A stretch of 64,000 bases of DNA from Saposhnikovia divaricata (taxonomy: Eukaryota > Streptophyta > Magnoliopsida > Apiales > Apiaceae), in NCBI GenBank assembly GCA_036435485.1, contig CM071598.1, positions 102,050,501 to 102,114,500 on the forward strand. Reading direction: 5' to 3'. Below, one piece after another: positions 31,701-40,869 of this stretch. How positions within the stretch are numbered: the first letter of the stretch is position 1; each line of letters begins with the position of its first letter. The notes beneath the pieces are model-generated. The model worked only from the letters and a program-made list of their open reading frames with translations, searched no databases and was not told the DNA's origin. The translations under genes and the position numbers were made by a program.

Positions 31701-32293
31701 TTTAGAATAAAAGGGGAAGAAAAGTATTAATGGGGAATGATTATTATTTCACTAAATAAACAAAAATTAATTCCCAAAATTTCCAATTAATAAGAAAATG
31801 ATTGAAATTTTAAAATTTAAAATTCTAAAATGAAGACACAAAAATTACGATTGCCCACATATTTTTGAAATATTTTTAGGATCAAAAACGAATTAAATAC
31901 GGATTTTACAAGATTAAATCCGTAAAATGAAACAGAATTCATAAAATCATTTTAAAATCGTTAAAAATCAAAACAATTCCATACAACATTTTTAAAACTC
32001 AAATAAACTAATAAAGTTAATAAAACTAAAGATTTCATAATTTTTACTAATTCCGATGATTTTATGAAATTCACAGAAGATAAATATAACGCAATTAAAT
32101 AGGAAATAAATCCCAAAAATATAATTAAAATAGTCGGGCTTACATAACACATATAAAATATCTATCTGACCTCCAAATATTATTCCACAGACACATCACC
32201 TCCACAACAATTATATACGCCACATAATTCATATTTAATAATAAAATAAATAACTTTTAATAATAAATATTCTGAAATTTCTAAGGCGTTATA
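28794..32293 (-). repeat. 5' LTR of element A
   Basis: 3,500 bp, near-identical to 19444-22943. Candidate promoter: the minus strand around 31,690-31,740 has TTTTATTCTAAATCCC followed by a CT-rich stretch (near 31,570-31,640), like the promoter-leader layout of the related LTR of element C. This would make most of the LTR transcribed leader. Confidence 0.93.
29026..29217 (-). promoter_or_regulatory. Conserved acceptor-like block and short ORF in the LTR of element A
   Basis: On the minus strand TATATATACTTGCTGAGCG and GGCTCACTTGCTTGCTAAT are followed by a pyrimidine stretch and TTTCCTCAG, a good plant branch point plus 3' splice site. The exon would start at 29217. Twelve bases on, the ATG at 29205 opens a 59-codon frame starting MSRRSGPSGWGSHRG. 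The same block occurs at 19676-19867 in the other LTR, and diverged forms are present in the LTRs of elements B and C. Confidence 0.5.
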
Positions 32294-32362
32294 CCGACAT
32301 CGGTTTTTGAAACTTTTTACATCAGCCCAGAACTGATGTCTATTGACTTATTTCCAGTAGTG
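32294..32362. repeat. Right terminal segment of the CACTA element beyond element A
   Basis: 69 bp containing three more acatcggtt-type motifs and the terminal inverted repeat, ending ccagtagtg at 32362. Confidence 0.88.
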
Positions 32363-32472
32363 ACCTTTCGTCTCGCATCCAAATGTTCTGACTCAGTGGG
32401 TCGTTTAGATCCACCTACATTATCTTCTATCGCTGATAACAGTCTTGGTTTTAGAGAAGGAGGAGGTGCCAT
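32363..32472 (-). pseudogene. gag: Element D Gag, N-terminal end
   Basis: The frame in phase with 13638 begins at the ATG 32472-32470 (MAPPPSLKP) and runs to the CACTA insertion. An upstream stop in this frame lies about 50 bases before the ATG. ACC at 32363-32365 is the right copy of the CACTA target duplication. Confidence 0.72.
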
Positions 32473-32593
32473 CTGGTCCCCAGCCCGAGGGCCGTTAACA
32501 TCTCCTTTTTCGAACCTATTTGTTCAATCACTGGCTCATTCGCTTCCATTTTTGGTTGGAATTCTAAATTAAAGAGCTCCTTCTAGCGCCAAA
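32473..32593 (-). other. Leader and primer binding site of element D
   Basis: The primer site TGGCGCTAGAAGGAGC (minus, 32591-32576) follows the LTR edge by two bases. Sites beginning TGGCGC are usual in the Tat/Athila group. I do not assign the tRNA. The rest is a short leader. Confidence 0.75.
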
Positions 32594-32924
32594 TGATGGA
32601 TAGTTAATCGTGATTATAATATTGATAATATGATTAGGGAAAAGATCTAGAAGTAGGTGAAGATAATATTCATTAAAATATCTTTCTCTCCTTTTGGGAG
32701 GTACAAGTCTCTAATTTACAAATTACCAACCCCTTTACAAGTGAGGTTTGTTTAGTATTTATAAGGGATCCCTTGTGGGTCCCATAATTTACTTGGCCAC
32801 TAAGTTTACATTTGTAGGCTTCTGGGCCCTAATTATGAATACAAGTATTAATGGGCCTAATACAATCTAAATTAGTCTATTAATCTAAATACAAATTATA
32901 TCACTTGGGCTTCATGGTCCAACA
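32594..32924 (-). repeat. 5' LTR of element D
   Basis: 331 bp. The minus strand starts TGTTGGACCATGAAGCCC and ends TAACTATCCATCA at the primer site. The other LTR lies outside the window. Confidence 0.85.
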
Positions 32925-33455
32925 AGGATGCCAGAGATCTTCCCAGAAATACACTAATTCTCCGTCCTCGAGAACCCATTTGAATTGGCTTCGATTCAAT
33001 AATGATGATAACTCATTATTTATGCTCAATCGAAAAATACTTTGAATTGAGTACGATAAATCATTTTTAATTTCTATACCCCCAAGTCGTAATGAAACAA
33101 AGGTCCGTACTTATTTACAAGAACCTTATTCCACCAGACTGATCTTTTTGAGTAGCATCTCCGAACCATTTAGCAAGCAAAATTTGGTTCCTTGACTTCA
33201 GAGATATCAAACCTAACCCACCCCCTTGCTTTGACTTGAAGATTTTATCCCACCCAACTAGATGCATTTTCCTCAGAAGAACATTATCCACTGATTTATG
33301 TCCCCACAAGAAATTCCTTCTCATTTTCTCTAATTGTTGAATAACTGTTGCAGGTATATGGAAAATGGAGAACCAATATACCGGCATACTATCCAGTACA
33401 GCTTTGAGAAGAGTCAACCTACCTGCCATCGAAATGGAGTCTGTTTTTCGTAAGT
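32925..33455 (-). pseudogene. LINE (L1-type) reverse transcriptase fragment, C-terminal part
   Basis: The minus strand encodes SMAGRLTLLKAVLDSMPVYW, GWDKIFKSKQGGGLGLISLK and, after a frameshift near 33,130, KVLVNKYGPLFHY and WVLEDGELVYFWEDLWHP. These are typical of the region after the RT core in plant non-LTR retrotransposons, before the zf-RVT domain. It is cut at 32925 by the LTR of element D, so the rest of the LINE probably lies left of the window. It is the oldest layer visible here. Confidence 0.88.
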
Positions 33456-33670
33456 TCGTTCATAGGGAAGGACTATCAATATTGATTTCAAGTAGATTAT
33501 TTCTTACAATCTAGAAGTGTGGAAAATGAGGGGGTTTTGAATTGGTTGTGGTGTTTTATCAAACACCTTGCATACAAGAAATAAATTGCTCTACCAATAC
33601 AACTAAGTTAATGGCAATCATTCAATTTACCAACACAACAACACAATGAGTAAATTAGCAAGATAAGATG
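33456..33670. other. Short flank between the LINE fragment and element B
   Basis: No gene. The stretch around 33,510-33,570 (tctagaagtgtggaaaatg then gggggttttgaattggttg) resembles the first bases of copia LTRs, so this may be a piece of an older LTR. The last 5 bases AGATG are the candidate target duplication of element B. Confidence 0.35.
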
Positions 33671-33998
33671 TGACGCCCCCAGATCCGGGGTCGGAGATCT
33701 AGGCGCTCACGATCCATTTTCCATTAATAACATACCTGTTCTTGCACATAATATATATAACACAGCCATCGACCCCCACAATAAACTCACACCGCACACA
33801 CACACAGGTTAGAGCCTCAGAAACGTCACAACATTGATTAAGCAGAAATAAAATTATCAGAGTTATTACAGACCGAATTAAATAGTATTTATGCTACCAG
33901 CAACACTTCGATATGAAGCGAAGTTGGCGGCTTGAAAGTTTGTTACGATACACTGCCTTGCACAGGTCAAACTGATAAATAAAATGAACTAACAAAAG

Positions 33999-34175
33999 CT
34001 ACCAACCAATCCGGCTAATGGGGCCTACCGGTGGAATCTCAACTGCTGGCTCGGGTCTAGTCACCTGCTTTCGAGCAGTCTGTCTGGGTCTTGCCATTTC
34101 GCTTAGCTGTTGTGTTTGTAAAATTTGAAAACAAGCAAGAGTGAGCAACTATAGCTCAGCAAGAAATATATGTAT
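33999..34175 (-). promoter_or_regulatory. Conserved acceptor-like block and short ORF in the LTR of element B
   Basis: The minus strand reads TATATTTCTTGCTGAGC, then GCTCACTCTTGCTTG, then ACAACAG with an exon start at 34106. The ATG at 34097 opens 32 codons, MARPRQTARKQVTRPEP and onward. The plan is the same as in element A despite overall LTR divergence. AAGCAG|GTGACT within this frame would be a strong splice donor. Confidence 0.45.
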
Positions 34176-34525
34176 AAGGTAAGCAATATAACATTTCAAA
34201 TGATTGGCAGTTATTAAACTTGTTTGTATCAATCAGATATAAAATCACTTGTCATAGTTGATAAATTCCGAAGGTGCAACAATATGTGCCATTGTTTTCA
34301 AAATAAACTTGCAGTTCTAGATACTGCATTGAGTCAACATCTTTCTCATCAAAATAGAACACTATCAGCAACTTGGCACAAAAGCCTAAGAAGCAGTGTC
34401 AAAGCATTTTTCCAAAATGGAGGAATGGGACTTAACAAAACACAAAACCTGACAAGGATTGACGATGATCAGTCGCCACATCCAAGTCCAATAATCCGTG
34501 GGTCTTCTCTACCGGTAGAACGATA

Positions 34526-34610
34526 GAAACTACATCCGTAACTATCCCTCGGGTGAAAACTACATCCGTAATCACCCTCGATGAAAACTACATCCGTAAT
34601 CATCCTTCGG
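34526..34610. repeat. 28-bp tandem repeat, three copies, in the LTR of element B
   Basis: Units starting at 34526, 34555 and 34583, each with gaaaactacatccgtaa followed by a variable cctcgg-like end. It starts just beyond the point where the copied LTR fragment at 39178 ends. Confidence 0.8.
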
Positions 34611-36052
34611 CAACACCTGGGCCGGAATAATTATTGATGGACCGCCTGGCTCACGGCCGCTTACACATCCCGGGAATCGTTCGTCAACGGTTCCCACACC
34701 TGCCAGAGTCCCTTTTTCTTTTTCTTTTAAAACTTGATTTTGATTGAAAACAGAGTAATTGAGGTTCGACATTAGTCGACCGATGATTCTTGAAATCATA
34801 CAAGAAGCAAACCTGACCGGGGGTTTTCGAAAATGTTTTGAGTTCGAATGAGTTCGAGTTTGAAAGTATTAAAATGTATCTTGGATTAACTTCGTCTTTA
34901 AACAATGAAAAATAATTAATAAATAATATTTTAAGATTTAATATTAATAATTAATAAAATAATTATTCGATAAAATAAACTTTTAATCCAAGATAGGGTT
35001 TCGAGTATTTACGAAGATATGAACATAATATTTGAGTATACGGTACTCCCCGAATGACCCTTCGGGTTTTCGCAATCTAGATATGATATAATAATATACC
35101 GCTCCCCGGTCAATAGTATATACGGACCGCTACGGCCTCTATTGCTAGAGTCGTTGTCCGAAGAAAACATTTCAATCTAAGTTCAAGGGGTACAAGCATA
35201 TATGTACTTATACAATCTCAATTGCATCAATACTTCGATAAACATAGCATTTGATATGATTGAAAACTAGAAACACAACAGTGAAAGTCCTTGTATATGG
35301 ATAAGTTTTGAAAAGTAAACTTGCCTTGGTTTGGTTGGGGTGGTCGAGCGTGTGGAGTCGAACGATCTATACATAAGCAATAACCGCTCGTTAGTACCTT
35401 AACAATATCTCTTTAATTACGGGGTTTTAGGGGGGTACGAAATTAACTTAATGACTTAGTCTTATGACACTCTAGCCCCACTATAGGTTCATGTCGTCAC
35501 TCGATTACGCTCGTCACTTAATCGACTTAATTTAGTTACCACATTCGAATCATAACCATTAACCCTAGAATTATGCTCCACTAATCGACTTTTTCCCTTG
35601 CGCGAAATTTACTCTTGCATTTTTATAAAATCCAAATATTCATATTTTAATCCAATTCTTTTTGGGTGGTCTTCACCACTGCATTCCCTAACTTCTCAAA
35701 TTTTTCCATGATCCCACATATATTTTTAGGGGTTTAAACAAGGTTCACAAGGGGGTCACTTAGTGCAGTCCGGAATCCAGAAACATAATTCACTCCTCCG
35801 GTCATAAGTTAAAATCTATACATCACCTAGCCATGAATCTTACATTTCCAGAAACTACATTCAATTATCTTTCCAACAATATATGGTAGGACATCAGGGG
35901 ACAACATTTGGGGGTTCAAAACCGTGTTACAAGACAGGTCAATGCTCCTGGAAAAACTCAGCAAGCACATACTACTTAGATCAACCATTTTTCATAATTC
36001 CACAACACAATCAACACTTAATTCACTTAGTTCATGGTTCATAACACTCATG

Positions 36053-36055
<3 letters not shown>

Positions 36056-36111
<56 letters not shown>
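36056..36111. repeat. (TA)n microsatellite in the LTR of element B
   Basis: About 28 TA dinucleotides without interruption. Its length is likely to vary between individuals and may be uncertain in the assembly. Confidence 0.9.
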
Positions 36112-36114
<3 letters not shown>

Positions 36115-37243
36115 CCATAATCATAAAAGTCACAATCTCAACATCAAAACTCAAGATCCATGTCATCCATTACTTATACAACCAAGATTAACTCATATAT
36201 ACATGGATCTACTACCAAACATTATAAATACTACATAACCAAGAGGGTTTGTGATTTTTATACCTTCTTGATCACCTAGGAGCCTTGGATAACCTTTACA
36301 CAACTCAATAACACCTTGAATGGTCTCCTACAACCCTTACAATCCAATATCTAAAAGAAAATCAAACATGGTTACTATTCACCCAATCTTTAACAATTTA
36401 TAACTTGAATTTGGATGGATGAAATGGCTTGAAACTACTAACATACCTTGTCTAGATGATGGAGAGGGCCTAGGATTTATGTTTTGATTTATGAGTGGTG
36501 GGAAATGGGGAAGAAGAATTTTCTTCTCCCTTTTTTTCTTCTTGGCCGAGAGCAAGAACAAGGGGGGGGGAGAGTGTTTTGATTTTTTTTTTGTGTTTTG
36601 TTTGTTGGGTGAAATAATTGATAAAGTTATGTTGGGTGATACATAACATGTATGTATAGGCAAGTACTAGCAAGGCATGGTCACATGTACTACTTGTCTC
36701 CCCTTTTTGAAAAGCAAGTAACTAGTTACTATTCCTCTTCCAATTTGCTAACTAGTTTGCTTGATCCTAACCACTTGGTTGCATGGGACTTGCATGCATT
36801 ACTACTCCTTGTATCATTATTCTTCCACCAATGCTTGTCATTTAATCTTTAATTCGTATCGTATCTTAATTAATCTCTCGTAATAATATTTTGTCGCGTA
36901 GAGATTTCCCCAATAATTCCTTAAGTACTTAATTGTGTAAATCCCTCGAATATCCATAATTCCTCGTCATAATTATTAATAAATCTTTTAATACTCTAAT
37001 CATTCTCAAATCCTAAGTTTTATAAATCTTACTAACAGTAAGACTCTTGCCTTCACAATCTTCCTTTTATCTTACATAATAAATGCAACAACGCAGTTTC
37101 TCAAACAATCAATTCTATTAATCAACAGGGATGACTGGAAAGGTTCTATATTGACAATGCCACAAGATATTAAATAAAAGGAAATATTACCAAAAATTAG
37201 GGTTCTTACAGCCTCCCCTCCTTAAAAGGATTCCGTCCCGGAA

Positions 37244-38321
37244 TCAGGTTGAAAACAGTTGGGGGTGCTTTTCACGCATCGCGCTCTCTAGTTCCCATGT
37301 TGATTCTTCGACATTCTGATTCCTCCACAAGACTCTCACTAGTTTGACAACCTTGTTCCGCAGCACCTGTTCTTTTCTATCCATGATTTCTACGGGTTGC
37401 TCTACATATGTTAAGTCTGGTTGCAGATCCACTTGATCATGTTCTATCACATGTCGGAAGTCGGTATGGTAGGGTCGTAGCATGGACACATGGAACACAT
37501 TATGTACTTGCTGTAAGCTCGGGGGTAAAGCCAATTCATAGGCTAACTTCCCAACTCGTTTCAAGATCTCAAAAGGTCCAATAGATCTCGGGCTTAGTTT
37601 CCCTTTCTTACCAAATCGCATCAATCCCTTCCATGGTGATACTTTTAACATCACAAACTCTCCTACCTCATATTCTTTGTCCTTGCGGGTCTGGTCCGCA
37701 TACTTCTTCTGTCTGTCCTGGGCCGCTACCAGCCGTCCTCTTATGAGCTCGATAGTTTCTCTTGTCTGTTGGACCAGTTCAGGCCCTAAAATCTTCCGCT
37801 CTCCAACCTCTTCCCAACACAAGGGAGACCGACATCTTCGTCCGTATAAAGCTTCATATGGGGGCATGCCTATACTCGCATGGTAACTATTGTTGTAGGA
37901 AAATTCGATCAACGGCAAGTGGTCATCCCAACTTCCCTTAAAATCAATGGCACATACCCTCAGCATGTCCTCGATGGTCTGGATGGTTCTCTCATTCTGT
38001 CCGTCTGTTTGGGGATGGTATGCAGTACTCATATTTAACTTGGTCCCCACACAATCCTGAAAACTTCTCCAGAACCTGGAGTTGAATCTTGGGTCTCTAT
38101 CTGATACAATGCTCACAGGAACCCCATGCCTAACCACAATCTCCTTTAAGTAAATATCCGCCAGCTTGTCGACAGTATATCTCTCGTTGATTGGAAGAAA
38201 ATGTGCTGACTTGGTCAACCTATCGATAATTACCCAAATGGCATCATGGTTAGTCTTGGTCCTTGGTAATCCGACCACAAAGTCCATCGCAATTTGCTCC
38301 CACTTCCACTCGGGTATCTCT
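37244..38321 (-). pseudogene. pol: Element B integrase core (rest) and chromodomain
   Basis: Starts inside the integrase at IPEWKWEQIAMDFVVG after the insert. It continues with AIWVIIDRLTKSAHFLPI, IVSDRDPRFNSRFW and YHPQTDGQNERTIQT, the GPFEILKRVGKLAYELALP module and the chromodomain with VRVLWRNQNVEESTWELE. The stop is at 37244, just before the polypurine tract at about 37211-37227. No damage is visible within this segment. Confidence 0.9.
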
Positions 38322-39178
38322 GATACCATTTCTGTGACGCCCCCAGATCCGGGGTCGGAGATCTAGGCGCTCACGGTCCATTTTCCATTAATAACATACC
38401 TGTTCTTGCACATAATATATATAACACAGCCATCGACCCCCACAATAAATTCACACCGCACACACACACACACAGGTTAGAGCCTCAGAAACGTCACAAC
38501 ATTGATTAAGCAGAAATAAAATTATAAGAGTTATTACAGACCGAATTAAATAGTATTTATGCTACCAGCAACACTTCGATATGAAGCGAAGTTGGCGGCT
38601 TGAAAGTTTGTTACGATACACTGCCTTGCACAGGTCATACTGATAAATAAAACGAACTAACAAAAGCTGCCAACCAATCCGGCTAATGGGGCCTACCGGT
38701 GGAATCTCAACTGCTGGCTCGGGTCTAGTCACCTGCTTTCGAGTAGTCTGTCTGGGTCTTGCCATTTCACTTAGCTGTTGTGTTTGTAAAATTTGAAAAC
38801 AAGCAAGAGTGAGCAACTATAGCTCAGCAAAAAATATATGTATAAGGTAAACAATATAACATTTCAAATGATTGGCAGTTATTAAACTTGTTTGTATCAA
38901 TCAGATATAAAATCACTTGTCATAGTTGATAAATTCCGAAGGTGCAACAATATGTGCCCTTGTTTTCAAAATAAACTTGCAGTTCTAGATACTGCATTGA
39001 GTCAACATCTTTCTCATCAAAATAGAACACTATCAGCAACTTGGCACAAAAGCCTAAGAAGCAGTGTCAAAGCATTTTTCCAAAATGGAGGAATGGGACT
39101 TAACAAAACACAAAACCTGACAAGGATTGACGATGATCAGTCGCCACATCCAAGTCCAATAATCCGCGGGTCTTCTCT
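38322..39178 (-). repeat. 857-bp fragment of B-family LTR end plus primer site inserted in integrase
   Basis: 38335-39178 matches the first 840 plus-strand bases of the LTR at 33671-34510, with a few percent differences and a longer CA run. It is followed on the element strand by the primer site TGGTATCAGAGA (38328-38317). TCTCT borders it on both sides (38317-38321 and 39174-39178). Removing the piece and one TCTCT makes the integrase frame continuous, so it is an insertion, not the element's own 5' LTR. Confidence 0.85.
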
Positions 39179-40869
39179 AATGGTTGCAACAATCCACTGG
39201 GCCTCTGGTGTTCGGCCTTTACTCTTTGACATGTCAAGCATTTACTTACCCACTCGGCCACGTTCTTCTTCATATTTGGCAATCAATAGTATTCTCTCAA
39301 ATCTCTATACATCTTAGTGCCTCCAGGGTGAATTGAGTACCTTGAACTATGAGCCTCTTGCAAAATCTCGTCTTTTAATTCTTGAACGTTCGGGATCCAT
39401 ATCCTAGATGCGTACCTCATAATTCCATTCCCGTCCTTCTCACACTTAATTTCCTCGCCAGTCAAAATTTTCTCCATCGAATTCTTTTCTTCTTCTATCT
39501 TCTTTTCCTGGCATAACTTAATCTTTTCCAATAGCGGTGGTTGGACTTTTATTTCCATTAGACTCTCTTGTCCAATTCCTGGTAACCTTACTTCAATCTC
39601 CAGTTTCTCAAGGTCCTTGATCAACTCGTCCACTGACGTTATCATCTTGAGTTTATCCTTTCGGCTAAGTGCATCGGCCACTACATTGGCCTTCCCTGGG
39701 TGATAATGAATCTCACAATCATAATCTTTAATTAGCTCTAGCCATCTCCTCTGCCTCATGTTTAACTCTTTCTGAGTGAATATGTACTTTAAGCTCTTGT
39801 GATCCGTGTAGATTTCACACTTTTCTCCGTAAAGATAATGTCTCCAGATCTTCAAAGCGAAAACTATCGCTGCTAACTCCAAATCATGGGTGGGGTATCT
39901 TATATCGTACTCCTTAAGTTGTCTGGATGCATACACGATCACTTTACCGTGCTGCATAAGCACACACCCTAAACCTTTATGGGATGCGTCGCTATAAATC
40001 ACAAAATCTCCCTTATCATCGGGTAGGGCAAGTACTGGTGCTGTCACCAACCTCTTCTTCAACTCTTGGAAGCTCTCTTCGCATTTTTCCGTCCACACAA
40101 ACTTCTCGATCTTGCGAGTTAGTCGGGTCAAAGGGGCTGTTATCTTGGCAAAGTCTTGGACAAATCTCCTATAGTAGCCAGCCAGTCCTATGAAACTTCT
40201 CACCTCTGTCGGAGTGGTTGGTCTCTCCCAATTTGATACAGCCTCTATTTTGGCTGGGTCCACTAGAATGCCTTGTTCGCTAATCACATGCCCTAAAAAC
40301 TGAACTTCCTTCAACCAAAATTCACACTTCGAGAACTTAGCGTACAACTTTTCTTCTCTCAATGCTCCCAATACAATCCTCAAGTGCTCTGCATGTTCCT
40401 CCTTCGTCTTGGAATAAATCAAGATGTCATCGATGAAGACTATAACACACTTGTCCAAGTACTTCTTGAAGACTCGATTCATTAAATCCATGAAAGCTGC
40501 AGGGGCATTCGTTAACCCAAATGACATCACTAGGAACTCATAGTGTCTGTATCGGGTGCGAAAGGCCGTCTTTGGTATATCTTCTGGTTTAATCTTTAAC
40601 TGGTGATACCCGGTCCTCAAATCAATTTTAGAGAAGTAAACTGCATCTTTCAATTGATCAAACAGGTCATCTATCCTGGGCAAGGGATACTTATTCTTTA
40701 TAGTCACCTTGTTCAACTCTCTGTAGTCTATACATAACCTCATACTACCATCCTTCTTTTTCACGAATAACACCGGGGCTCCCCACGGTGACACACTAGG
40801 TCTTATCATCCCTTTATCCAACAACTCTTGTAACTGAGTGGCCAGCTCCTTCATCTCCACTGGGGCTAG
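39179..40869 (-). pseudogene. pol: Element B reverse transcriptase, RNase H and integrase N-terminus, one nonsense codon
   Basis: From 40864 down: PVEMKELATQLQELLDKG, LCIDYRELNKVTIKNKYPLP, the active site CVIVFIDDILIYSK, RNase H motifs SDASHKGLGCVLMQ and IYTDHKSLKYIFTQ, PGKANVVADALSRK, then the integrase zinc region. A TGA near 39283 replaces a Trp in the conserved segment before CLTCQ. The frame goes on to the insert at 39178. The upstream part of the frame is found at 61823 beyond element C. Confidence 0.9.
40865..40869. repeat. Target-site duplication of element C, left copy
   Basis: GCTAG. The identical right copy is at 61818-61822. It fixes the outer edges of the whole three-LTR array. 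Confidence 0.93.

Larger units (their letters stand above)
19444..32293 (-). mobile_element. Element A: young Tekay-clade chromovirus (Ty3/gypsy), near-complete
   Basis: Two LTRs of exactly 3,500 bp flank an internal region of 5,850 bp with leader, gag-protease-RT-RNase H-integrase-chromodomain and a polypurine tract. I noticed only two base differences between the LTRs (near 20333/29683 and 22265/31615), so it is very recent. One nonsense codon at 25111 splits the polyprotein. It lies inside the right subterminal repeats of the CACTA element. The flanking 5-mers, ACCTA on the left and CCGAC on the right, do not match, so no clean target duplication is seen. Confidence 0.93.
13639..32362. mobile_element. 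CACTA (En/Spm-type) DNA transposon carrying gene fragments, split by element A
   Basis: The left end CACTACAAGAAAA and the reverse complement of the right end CACTACTGGAAAT match over about 29 bases with four mismatches. ACC is duplicated on both sides. Subterminal repeats of the form acatcggtt/aaccgatgt crowd both ends. Without the nested Tekay element A (19444-32293) the transposon is about 5.9 kb. I find no transposase. The interior instead carries exon-intron pieces of at least three unrelated plant genes, so this is a non-autonomous, gene-capturing CACTA. It sits in the gag of element D and is younger than D. Confidence 0.9.
6051..32924 (-). mobile_element. Element D: old Tat-lineage Ty3/gypsy retrotransposon, host of two nested insertions
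   Basis: Minus-strand order: 5' LTR (32924-32594), primer site, gag (32472 on, resuming at 13638 beyond the CACTA insertion), protease, RT, RNase H, a second RNase H, integrase, a spacer, then an antisense gene (plus strand). The 3' LTR lies left of the window, beyond the Sirevirus-like insertion at 6050. The second RNase H placed between RNase H and integrase is diagnostic of the Tat lineage. Several stops and frameshifts in gag and pol show it is old and inactive. On the right it is inserted in a LINE, with candidate target duplication AGGAT at 32925. Confidence 0.85.
33671..37210 (-). repeat. 3' LTR of element B
   Basis: 3,540 bp. The minus strand starts TGTAAGAACCC and ends GGGGGCGTCA. 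It contains a conserved acceptor-like block (33999-34175), a 28-bp triple repeat, and a TA microsatellite. Its element-3' part (33671-34510) recurs at 38335-39178. Confidence 0.88.

Noticed and set aside
38335..39178. 5' LTR of element B, which would make B a short truncated element
   Set aside because: Integrase coding sequence continues in frame on both sides once the piece is removed, so it is an insertion within pol and not a terminal repeat.
38322..39178. Strong-stop cDNA (R-U5-primer site) inserted by end joining
   Set aside because: No TATA-like promoter lies just upstream of the 34510-equivalent end on the element strand, so I cannot show that the insert ends at the RNA start. Kept only as one option under template switching.
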